From: Rubricoccus sp963708165
GTDB taxonomy: Bacteria > Bacteroidota > Rhodothermia > Rhodothermales > Rubricoccaceae
Direction of reading: 5' to 3'
NCBI GenBank assembly: GCA_963708165.1
Contig: OY970187.1
Location: forward strand, 3,596,001 to 3,660,000
Length of the DNA stretch: 64,000 nucleotides
In this document: positions 15,819 to 23,120 of the stretch, in pieces
How the letters are laid out: every line of letters starts with the position of its first letter
Numbering within the stretch: the first letter of the stretch is position 1
The notes under the pieces: generated by a model
Databases searched by the model: none
What the model was told of the DNA's origin: nothing
The model's input: the letters and a program-made list of their open reading frames with translations, nothing else
Made by a program: the position numbers and the translations under genes

Positions 15819-16601
15819 ATGGCCCTGGATCTCACGCGCGTGCGCGCCCTCGTTTTCGACATCGACGGTACGCTCGCCGATACCGACGACCATCTGGTGC
15901 AAAGCCTTGCGGAGGCGCTCGATGCCGTTCCAGGTGTTTCTGGTCGCCGCGCTGAACAATTGGCTCGACGTGTGGTGATGAGTGCTGAGACACCCGTCAA
16001 CACGGCCTATGGTTTGCTCGACAAGCTGGGGCTGGACGATGAGTTCTCGCGCATCAAGGGCGCTGTCGCCAGCGCCAGAGACCGACTTCGCGACATCCGC
16101 CGACAGCGTGAGCATGGCGACACGAGCCGCAATGCGGCAGCCGCCGACCACGTGCCGCACAGCATGGTGTCCGGTGTGCAGGACATGCTCCACATCCTCG
16201 CGAAGCACTATCCGATGTGTACCGTCTCGACGGGCCACCAGGAGCGCGTCGACTTCTTTCTGGAGCACTACGAGGTGCGCTCGCTCTTCCGCACCGTCGT
16301 GACCGCGCAGACGACGCCGCGGATGAAGCCGTATCCCGATCCTATTCTCTACGCGGCAGAGGCGATGGTCGTCCCGCCAGAGGCAGTCCTGGTCATCGGC
16401 GATACGACGGTTGACATGGAGGCGGCGACTGCGGCAGGTGCGCAGGCCATCGGCGTGCTGTGTGGCTTCGGGACCGAGGCTGAACTGCGCGCCTCTGGCG
16501 CGGTGATGATTTGCGAGACGACCTCGGACGTGCTGGGCGTCTTGCTTCCCGAAGAAGATCCGCTGGACGGCGAATCGGCGATGCCGCACGACGACGCCTA
16601 G
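15819..16601 (+). CDS. HAD-superfamily hydrolase (phosphoglycolate phosphatase-like)
   Basis: 260 residues from MALDLTRV; an upstream TTG would add five. Motif I is VFDIDGTLADTDD, motif II is the S/T region VSTGHQERV, motif III Lys is in PRMKPYPDPILYAAEAM, and motif IV is VLVIGDTTVDMEAATAAGAQAIGV. The cap is inserted between motifs I and II, which fits subclass I enzymes such as phosphoglycolate phosphatase; the substrate is unassigned. The start lies right after the terminator of the OmpA gene, so it may have its own promoter in the hairpin region. The stop is TAG fused to CCTCTGGCG. Confidence 0.9.
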   Translation: MALDLTRVRALVFDIDGTLADTDDHLVQSLAEALDAVPGVSGRRAEQLARRVVMSAETPVNTAYGLLDKLGLDDEFSRIKGAVASARDRLRDIRRQREHGDTSRNAAAADHVPHSMVSGVQDMLHILAKHYPMCTVSTGHQERVDFFLEHYEVRSLFRTVVTAQTTPRMKPYPDPILYAAEAMVVPPEAVLVIGDTTVDMEAATAAGAQAIGVLCGFGTEAELRASGAVMICETTSDVLGVLLPEEDPLDGESAMPHDDA

Positions 16602-16649
16602 CCTCTGGCGCGACAACTGGTAGGGGAGAGACGTAGACCGCCTGTCAAC

Positions 16650-16756
16650 ACCAAGCGGTTGTCATCGCGAGGAGCGACGCGACGCGGCGATCTGGTCACT
16701 CAGCGCTCACCCGCACGAGATGGCCGCGCTTCGCTCGCAAGGACAACAGCTTTGGT
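16650..16756. repeat. 107-bp imperfect palindromic (REP/MITE-like) element, long copy
   Basis: Left arm ACCAAGCGGTTGTCATCGCG... pairs with the right arm, whose reverse reads ACCAAAGCTGTTGTCCTTGCG..., with TCACTCAGCGCTCACCC in the middle. The shorter sister copy is at 12080. It lies between convergent genes and its edge TAGAGCGTCTTAG contains the TAA stop of the lipoprotein gene at 16765. No transposase is nearby. Confidence 0.85.
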
Positions 16757-16764
16757 AGAGCGTC

Positions 16765-17280
16765 TTAGCAGCCCTCGCGCCGCGCCCGAATAGAAAATGT
16801 CGCACCCACCTCGGCGGTCACGTCACCTCCCACACCGGCCAGTTGAAGCGTGCCGGAAAACCGCTCGCCGGACTCTGTCACGGTCAGGCTCGCCTCGGTA
16901 CCCTCGTAGATGGTCGTCTGAGGCTCGTCGAAGCCTGGGAGGCGAGTGCCGGTGTATTGCACCTGGGCGCTGAACCCGTCCTCTGGCGTGAACGAGTACG
17001 TGCCGGGCTGGGGATAGCTGCCGGTGTTGGTCAGGAAGACACTGGCATCCAATTCGTCCTCGCCGTTGTCGCCACGGATCGAGATCGTCAGGCCACCTGT
17101 GCACAACAGGCCGCGTGGTTGCGCAGTGATGTCGAGATCGTCATCCTCGAACGTCGTTGTGACACGAAACGCGTTCGGTACAAAAAGCACGAGGCCAACC
17201 CGGTTGTCTTGGGTCTCATCGCGTGTGCTATCGCAGCCGATGCAGGCGAGGGCCAGAAGTAAGGCTGTGGCGATGCGCAT
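16765..17280 (-). CDS. Small lipoprotein, paralogue of the gene at 18052
   Basis: 171 residues. Lipobox ACIGC after a short hydrophobic signal; the mature part is beta-rich and ends in Cys (RARREGC). FTPEDGFSAQVQYTGTRLPG and SLTVTESGERFSGTLQLAGVGGDVTAEVGATFSI resemble the end of the lipoprotein at 18052-18582, so the two are diverged paralogues. It probably sits at the outer membrane or periplasmic face; function unknown. Upstream GTGTTTAGATTCCGG may hold a TAnnTTnC promoter. The CDS has at most one degenerate repeat copy. Confidence 0.8.
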   Translation of the reverse strand: MRIATALLLALACIGCDSTRDETQDNRVGLVLFVPNAFRVTTTFEDDDLDITAQPRGLLCTGGLTISIRGDNGEDELDASVFLTNTGSYPQPGTYSFTPEDGFSAQVQYTGTRLPGFDEPQTTIYEGTEASLTVTESGERFSGTLQLAGVGGDVTAEVGATFSIRARREGC

Positions 17281-17374
17281 GTCGATGTGTGCAACTAGGG
17301 CCGGAATCTAAACACGGAAGAAGCCCACGCGCCCTTCAACGCGTCGGCTTCCTGTCGATGCAAAGGCTACGATT

Positions 17375-17857
17375 CTACCTGCCAGAGCCGTCGTTTATCT
17401 GGCCGTCTTCCGGGACACCGTCTTCAGGCATCTCGTCTTCGGGCATCTCGTCTGCAGGCGCAGCCTCTGGCGGCGTGACGTTCCAGCACACGATCGAGCC
17501 CGCGCCCGACGCGCACGCCCACGTGTCGCCAGAGGCAGAATCGATGGGCTGGACGCCGCCGAGCACACCGGTGGCGTCGGTCACGATCCAGTCGGCGACG
17601 GCGCCTTCGAACAGGCTGGCGTGGAGCGTCAGACCACCGTTGGCGGTGTGGACGGCAAAGAGGCCGTCGGCCGCGAGCGCCGCCAGAGGCGCACGTGCGT
17701 CATAGGCGAGCACGTCGGCGCCTTCGAAGCGTTGAGCGAGGTCCGCGACGACGGCTTCGTCGGTGACACGGGCGGGGTCTTCGTCCTGTGCAAAGGCAGC
17801 CACGGGGACGAGGAGGAGAGCGACGAGAAGGTGTCGCGTTGAAAAGAGAGAGCGCAT
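17375..17857 (-). CDS. Secreted protein with acidic repeat tail
   Basis: 160 residues from MRSLFSTRHLLV; signal peptide ending AAFAQDEDP. The core (VVADLAQRFEGADVLAYDARAPLAALAADGLFAVHTANGG) and two Cys in GDTWACASGAGSIVCWNV (possible disulfide) are unrecognised. The C-terminus carries repeated MPEDE/MPEDG/VPEDG units encoded by an in-frame 15-bp minisatellite near 17400-17455. The start was chosen by the signal peptide; the longer in-frame reading to 17989 lacks one. Confidence 0.7.
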   Translation of the reverse strand: MRSLFSTRHLLVALLLVPVAAFAQDEDPARVTDEAVVADLAQRFEGADVLAYDARAPLAALAADGLFAVHTANGGLTLHASLFEGAVADWIVTDATGVLGGVQPIDSASGDTWACASGAGSIVCWNVTPPEAAPADEMPEDEMPEDGVPEDGQINDGSGR

Positions 17858-18051
17858 GATGGGTCCGGTTGGTGTGGCCGGGGAAGCGCTCTCAACATCC
17901 ACCGCTCGCCTCTGGCGCGCCTGAGGACCGCCTGAAGGTCTCGTGCGGTCGCGCTGAGAAACAGCTAATGCGCAGGTGTGGCTCGGCACGGTCGCCAGAG
18001 GCTCGGGTTTGCTCGCGTGGTAACTCGCGGAATCTCGTCCTCGCCAGAGGC

Positions 18052-18582
18052 TCAGGTGCCGCAGCCCAGTTGCACCGGGACTACGTCGAACGAGGCTGTC
18101 GCGTCGAAGTCCAGGCCGTTGCCACTGCCGGAGACTTGCAGGGCCCCCGCGATGCCTCTGGCGGAGGACTCTGTCACGGAGAAAACGCCGCGGGCGACGG
18201 TGAACTCGATGCCGCTCGTGCGGTCTCTAGCGCCGGGCAGGTCGCCGGTGTAGCGAACGTCTCCCTCGATGTTCTCGGGCGCGATCTCGACCGTTGCGGG
18301 CTCCTGCAGCGTGCCGTCGCCCTCGATGATGGCCTGGAGGCGAAGCGCTTCGCCGGTCGCGTTTCGCGCCGAAAAGGAGAGGAGGGTTTCGCCGCCACAC
18401 GCCGCCGGGCGCACGCCGACAGTGGCCTCAGTCTCGCTTCTCGTGAACCGCTGCTGCACGCGCTCGATGCCAGGGTCGTTGATGCGTATCTGGAAAGATG
18501 TGCGGTCCAGCGCAGCAGGTTCAGCGGTGGTGTCGCAGCCGGAAATGAGGACGAGGGCGAGGCAGAGGGGGAGAGCGCGCAT
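18052..18582 (-). CDS. Small lipoprotein, paralogue of the gene at 16765
   Basis: 176 residues. Signal MRALPLCLALVLISGC with lipobox LISGC. The mature part is beta-rich: FQIRINDPGIERVQQRF, EIAPENIEGDVRYTGDLPG, GVFSVTESSARGIAGALQVSGSGNGLDFDATASFDVVPV, ending CGT. The last third aligns by eye with the 16765 lipoprotein. The reading frame continues upstream into the antisense of purF, which is not coding. It lies 68 bp downstream of purF on the same strand. Function unknown. Confidence 0.8.
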   Translation of the reverse strand: MRALPLCLALVLISGCDTTAEPAALDRTSFQIRINDPGIERVQQRFTRSETEATVGVRPAACGGETLLSFSARNATGEALRLQAIIEGDGTLQEPATVEIAPENIEGDVRYTGDLPGARDRTSGIEFTVARGVFSVTESSARGIAGALQVSGSGNGLDFDATASFDVVPVQLGCGT

Positions 18583-18650
18583 GAAACGTGGTGGGAGAGA
18601 AGAAGCCGTCGCGCCACGCGAAGGCAAGCGCGCGCCAGAGGCCTCTGGCG

Positions 18651-20183
18651 CTACCAATCGTTTTCCTCTTTGACCACTCCTGTTTCCACCGGCACCGGGT
18701 ATTCGCCTGAGAAACACGCGTGGCAGTAGCGGTCCCGGCTTTCGTGCGCGGTCTCGACGGCGTCCATCATGCCCTCCACAGAGAGATAGCCCAGCGAATC
18801 CACGCCAAGCCACTCGGCAATGGCCTCGACCGAGCCGTGCGCGTTGACGGCGAGCTCCTCGCGGCTGGGGAAGTCCATGCCGTAGAAGCAGGGGTTGGCG
18901 ACGGGCGGGCTGCTCACGCGGAAATGCACCTCTTTGGCGCCTGCATCGCGCACCATTTTGACGAGCTGCCGCGCCGTGGTGCCGCGCACGACCGAGTCGT
19001 CCACCATGACCACGATGCGATCCTTGAGCACGCCGCGGACCGTGTTGAATTTGGTCCTCACCTTTTGCTCGCGCGAGCTCTGGCCGGGCGCGATAAAGGT
19101 GCGCCCGACGTAGTGGTTGCGGATCAGCCCGATGTCCAGTTTGCACCGACGTCCCATTTTGTTGGACTCGGAGACGTAGCCGATGGCGGCTGTGTTGGAC
19201 GAATCCGGCACGGCCATGACGAGCGGCCGTTTGCCCTCGCCTTTCTTGACGTACGGCACGGGCGCGTCGTGCGCGAGCCGTTTGCCCAGCTTGCGGCGCA
19301 CCTTGTCCACCATCGCGCCGAAGACGAGCGAGTCGGGCCGCGAGAAGTAGACGTACTCGAACACGCACTGGCTCACGCCGTGGCGCCGCGGCATGCAAAC
19401 TCCGTCGAAGCGCGAGACCGCCTCTGGCGTGTCGCCAGAGGCTACCCGTTCCACGCCCGGCCGGTCGATGACGAGGATCTCGCCGGGCTCGATGTCGCGC
19501 ACGTACTCGGCGCCCACGATGTCGAAGGCGCACGTTTCGCTGGCGACGATCCAGCCGGGATGTTGGCGTCCGGGTGCGGTGGGCAGGCGGCCCAGCGCCA
19601 GAGGCCGGAAGCCGTTGGGATCGCGCACGGCGATCAGGTTGTCGTCGGTCAGGATGACGAGCGAAAAGGCGCCCTCGCAGTGGTGCAGCGCGTCGATGAT
19701 GCGCGGGACGACGCCGCTTTCCTCGCTTTGCGCCGCGAGGTGCATGATGAGCTCCGAATCCGACGACGAGTTGTAAAGCGTGCCACGGGCTGTGAGCGCC
19801 TCACGCAGCGCGCGGGCGTTGCTCAGGTTGCCATTGTGCGCCAGCGCGAGGTGGCCCTCCTGAAAGTGCGTCACAAACGGCTGCACGTTGGCCGGGTTGG
19901 TGCTGCTGCCGGACGTGGAGTAGCGCGTGTGCCCGATGGCGCTGTCGCCGACGAGCGTGTCCTCGAACAGACTCGCGTCGTCGAACACGTCGAGCACCAG
20001 ACCGAAGTCTTTGTGGACCGGCATCACGCGGCGGCCCTTGGCCTCGTCGTGTACGCTCGTCACGATACCGGCCGATTCCTGGCCACGGTGCTGCAACGCG
20101 TGCAGCGCGAAATAGGAGAGCCGAGCGGCGTCCGGGTGGTTGAACACTCCGACGACTCCGCAATAGTCACGCGCCTTATCCAC
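18651..20183 (-). CDS. purF: Amidophosphoribosyltransferase (PurF)
   Basis: 510 residues from a GTG start (V-DKARDYCGVVGVFNH); an in-frame ATG at 20228 would add 15 residues. After processing, Cys near residue 7 is the N-terminal glutaminase nucleophile. Further signatures are HALQHRGQESAGIV, SDSELIMHL, RDPNGFRPLALG and the PRPP motif VVMVDDSVVRGTTARQLVKMVR. It converts PRPP and glutamine to phosphoribosylamine, the first step of purine synthesis. C-terminal Cys residues (RDRYCHACFSGEYP) fit the Fe-S-type PurF group. A repeat-encoded loop (VASGDTPEAV) is present, and the conserved FRPLALG is itself encoded through a repeat copy. The stop is TAG-CGCCAGAGGC. Confidence 0.97.
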   Translation of the reverse strand: MDKARDYCGVVGVFNHPDAARLSYFALHALQHRGQESAGIVTSVHDEAKGRRVMPVHKDFGLVLDVFDDASLFEDTLVGDSAIGHTRYSTSGSSTNPANVQPFVTHFQEGHLALAHNGNLSNARALREALTARGTLYNSSSDSELIMHLAAQSEESGVVPRIIDALHHCEGAFSLVILTDDNLIAVRDPNGFRPLALGRLPTAPGRQHPGWIVASETCAFDIVGAEYVRDIEPGEILVIDRPGVERVASGDTPEAVSRFDGVCMPRRHGVSQCVFEYVYFSRPDSLVFGAMVDKVRRKLGKRLAHDAPVPYVKKGEGKRPLVMAVPDSSNTAAIGYVSESNKMGRRCKLDIGLIRNHYVGRTFIAPGQSSREQKVRTKFNTVRGVLKDRIVVMVDDSVVRGTTARQLVKMVRDAGAKEVHFRVSSPPVANPCFYGMDFPSREELAVNAHGSVEAIAEWLGVDSLGYLSVEGMMDAVETAHESRDRYCHACFSGEYPVPVETGVVKEENDW

Positions 20184-20320
20184 AATGCCTCTGGGGGTGC
20201 GTCCCAAGGTACAGCGCGCCGCTCCCATGGGCGGGTGTTTCGAGCCGCCAGAGGCCTCTGGCGTGAGACGCTCTCTGTGGCCTCTGGTGCCACACGCCGT
20301 GGCGTCCGTGGGCAGCGTCT

Positions 20321-20587
20321 TTAGTTAACAGGAAGCTCGCGGGCTATGTCCTCGTGCAGGGCCGCGCGCACGTACGCGATGAGTGCCCGGCGGCCGGGAC
20401 CGTAGCGGTACAGGCGGTCCGTGTCGGTGCGCATCCGCACGCGGCAGACCGGAAGGCCGGGGATCACCACGACGCCCTCGACGGCCGCGCGCCCGCGATC
20501 GTCACCGGTGGTGACGATCAGGAATTCGGGTGTCGGATCGGAAAAACCGAACTTCTCGAAGTCGAACGGAAACGAGGCTGCGTTCAT
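20321..20587 (-). CDS. Conserved-looking small hypothetical protein
   Basis: 88 residues: MNAASFPFDFEKFGFSDPTP, a probable beta strand pair (EFLIVTTGDDRGRAAVEGVVVIPGLPVCRVRMRTDTDRLYRYG) and a helix (RRALIAYVRAALHEDIARELPVN). No signal, membrane helix or metal motif, so probably cytosolic. It stands alone between purF and the hydrolase gene. The start was chosen at the first Met with sensible content; the longer in-frame reading to 20710 is repeat-derived. Confidence 0.65.
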   Translation of the reverse strand: MNAASFPFDFEKFGFSDPTPEFLIVTTGDDRGRAAVEGVVVIPGLPVCRVRMRTDTDRLYRYGPGRRALIAYVRAALHEDIARELPVN

Positions 20588-20685
20588 AACGGCGGGTCTC
20601 AAGTGGGGCTGCACCCGGTATCGGCACCGCGCCGAGATGCTTAATAAGCCTCTGGCGCGGGAACGTGAGGTCGTCGCCAGAGGCA

Positions 20686-22428
20686 TCAGTCGCCTAATCC
20701 GGCGATCCACTGCGTCACGAAGTCCAGCACTTCCTCTTCAACAGTCGTTTCGATACGTCCGTATTCCTCGACGCGCCCAGTCGCGGAGGGTTGAAAAAGG
20801 TGGTTGAGTCCGTCGAACGTCACGACGGCGTGCATGGGGCTCTGCGAAGCTGCGAGGGCCGCCTCCATCGGCGCCACGCTCTGGGCCGGAGTGACCTGGA
20901 GATCTGTGCCACCAAAAAGGGCGAGCGCCGGAATGCGCAGCGCTCGAAGATCGGGCGTCGGGTCGTGCGCGATAAACGAGCCAATCCCAGGCGTGGAGAG
21001 GAAGTCCAAAATGGTGTCGAAGGTGTCGGTTGGGTCCTGCCCCTGGAGAAGGAGCAGGCGCGTCGCCTCTGGCGCCGCGTCGAGCCGTGCGCGTGCCGCT
21101 TCGATGCCTCGGGCGCGCCGCTGCGCCAGAGGCGTGTCGGTCGATGTATACGGACCAACGAGTTCACGGACGACCTCGGAGTACAGAGCCGCGACCGCCG
21201 GGGGCGTTCCTTGCGACACAGCGATGGTGCGCTGCTGCTCCACGTAGACCTCGCGGCCGTGGACGCCCGGCCCCGCCAGAAGCACCACAAATGCGGTTTC
21301 GGGTAGCATCGACGCGACGCGGGGTGCGACGTAGCCGCCTTCGCTGTGGCCCATCACGCCCACGCTGGCGATGTCGGCTCGCGCGGTGAGCGCCAGGACG
21401 GCAGCGGCAGCATCGGCGGAGAAATCTGCGATGGTGGAGTTGGCCCAGTCGCCCGTGCTTTCGGCCGTGCCGCGGTCGTCGAAGCGGTAGGTCGCCACGC
21501 CTGCCCGCGCGAGCCGGTCGGCCCAAAGCGCAAAAGCCTTGTGATCCAAAATGGTCTCGTCGCGGTCCTGCGGCCCCGAGCCGCTCACGAGCACGACGGC
21601 GCGAAACGGCCCCGGTCCCTCGGGCAGCGTGAGCGTGCCCGCAAGCGTGACCTCGGGCGTGACGACCACGCTCAGCTCTTCCTCGCGATAGGGAAACGGC
21701 CCGACGGGCGTCTGAGGCCGGTTTGGGCCGCGCACGTCGCCTCTGGCGCCAGAGGCTCCAGCGGCAGCACGCGTGAGTACGAGCGGCTGGCCCATGCCCT
21801 GATCCCACGTGCCGACGAGGGAGTCGCCGCGGATCTCTGCGCTGTACCTGCCGGAGATGGCCGGAAGGCTGACGTAGAGCCGCCCGGCCTGCATCCATGC
21901 CCCGGCGGTCGGGATACCAAAGGCCTCTTGCGAGGGGCTGTCGAGCGTCGCCGCGAGCGTATCGGGCGAGCTACCCGGCGTAAAGTGGAGCACGAGAGGC
22001 AGGGCTCCTCCGAGCGTGCCCTCCCAATCGCCGACGAGAGCGGCGAGGTCGCCAGAGGCTCGAAGCTCCGCGTCCTCTGGCGCGGCGCTGCGCGTGAGGA
22101 CGAGCGGGAGCGATCCGCCGCCCTGCGAAAACGTGCCCGTCAGCACGTCGCCTTCCAGCGCGCCCACAAAGCGCGCGCCGACGGCGCCGACGGCGACCGT
22201 GATCTCATCGCCAGAGGCCGTCACGGTCGCGGTCAGGCCTGTCACGCCCTGGTCCGGGCTGTCGGCGGTCGCTGCGTAGCCGCCCTCGGCCTCTGGCGTA
22301 ATGTTGAGCACGAGCGTTACGGCGCCGTTGGGCGTGCTCAGCGCGCCGCTCCATGTGCCGGAGAAGTCTTGAGCGGAGGCGCCAGAGGCGACGAGCGCCA
22401 GAAGGAGAAGCAGAAGTCGAGCAGTCAC
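20686..22428 (-). CDS. Secreted alpha/beta hydrolase with duplicated N-terminal beta domain
   Basis: 580 residues from a GTG start that gives a signal peptide (VTARLLLLLLALVASGASAQ). Residues about 20-120 and 135-240 are two similar beta modules (FSGTWSGALSTPNGAVTLVLNI and WEGTLGGALPLVLHFTPG; each ends in PLVLTR). From about 265 comes an S33/dienelactone-type hydrolase: VLVSGSGPQDRDE, nucleophile GHSEGG, Asp in ALFGGTDLQVTP, His in FDGLNHLFQ. Such proteins are exported esterases or peptidases of unknown substrate in Bacteroidetes. The signal-peptide cleavage region ASGASAQ is repeat-encoded. Confidence 0.9.
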   Translation of the reverse strand: MTARLLLLLLALVASGASAQDFSGTWSGALSTPNGAVTLVLNITPEAEGGYAATADSPDQGVTGLTATVTASGDEITVAVGAVGARFVGALEGDVLTGTFSQGGGSLPLVLTRSAAPEDAELRASGDLAALVGDWEGTLGGALPLVLHFTPGSSPDTLAATLDSPSQEAFGIPTAGAWMQAGRLYVSLPAISGRYSAEIRGDSLVGTWDQGMGQPLVLTRAAAGASGARGDVRGPNRPQTPVGPFPYREEELSVVVTPEVTLAGTLTLPEGPGPFRAVVLVSGSGPQDRDETILDHKAFALWADRLARAGVATYRFDDRGTAESTGDWANSTIADFSADAAAAVLALTARADIASVGVMGHSEGGYVAPRVASMLPETAFVVLLAGPGVHGREVYVEQQRTIAVSQGTPPAVAALYSEVVRELVGPYTSTDTPLAQRRARGIEAARARLDAAPEATRLLLLQGQDPTDTFDTILDFLSTPGIGSFIAHDPTPDLRALRIPALALFGGTDLQVTPAQSVAPMEAALAASQSPMHAVVTFDGLNHLFQPSATGRVEEYGRIETTVEEEVLDFVTQWIAGLGD

Positions 22429-22534
22429 AGAGCGAGTAGAGAGGTGGAAGCGATGGAGCCTACGCTCGAGGCCTGCACTTGTGTCGCGCGGCACCCGGGT
22501 TCAGAACTCAGCCTCTGGCGCCGATACCTGCGGC

Positions 22535-23120
22535 ATGATTCGCCACACGAGCACCCGCAAGAGCGAGACCCTCACGGACGCCGTGGGCTGCCTGCGCGCG
22601 TTCGGGAGCCTTTTCGTCGTAACGGGGACGGGCGCGCTCTCCATCGCTGCATTCGGGCTGGCGGGCATGGACACGGAAAGCCTGGGCGCCAGAGGCGCCG
22701 TCGCGCTGATCGGCGCGGCGCACCTCGCAGGCGGTCTGCTCGTCGGGTGGGGCCGGTGGACGCAAACAGTCGCGACCCGCGGCGGGCTCGTCATCACGGA
22801 GCGCCGTCCCCTGCGCCGCTCGATGCGGAGGCATCTGGCGCCGGGCGAGGTGCGCGATATTCTTCTGCTAGACGAGAAAGAGCAGCGAGGGCGACGACAG
22901 GTTTGCACTCGTGGCGCGCTTGCACACTGGCGAGCGGCTTCGCCTGACGCGCCACGGCACGCCCTCGCGCGAGCAGGCCGAGGAGATCCGCGCCTCCCTG
23001 CTGAGCCGACTGGGCCTGTCCGCCTCTGGCGACATGCCCGTACGTGGCATCGCGCGCCAGAGGCCTGAGGCGCAGCCTCTGGCGGCTAGCCGTCGATCCC
23101 GAGCATCTCTTCCGCAGTAA
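22535..23120 (+). pseudogene. Two-helix membrane protein with PH-like tail, +1 frameshift
   Basis: The first frame from MIRHTSTRK encodes two membrane helices (LRAFGSLFVVTGTGALSIAAFGLAG and GAVALIGAAHLAGGLLVGWG) and GGLVITERRPLRRSMRRHLAPGEVRDILLLDEKE. Near 22880 the sensible reading moves by +1 to SSEGDDRFALVARLHTGERLRLTRHGTPSREQAEEIRASLLSRLGL, the expected continuation of a PH-like domain. Without the shift the protein runs into nonsense and stops at 23068. It is either a genuine pseudogene or a base-call insertion. A TACCTGCG element 3 bp before the ATG suggests a leaderless message. The 3' end overlaps the convergent PBP gene. Confidence 0.65.

Noticed and set aside
18583..19533. Minus-strand reading frame upstream of the 18052 lipoprotein
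   Set aside because: It lies inside purF in another frame and has shadow composition; the lipoprotein start with lipobox is at 18582.
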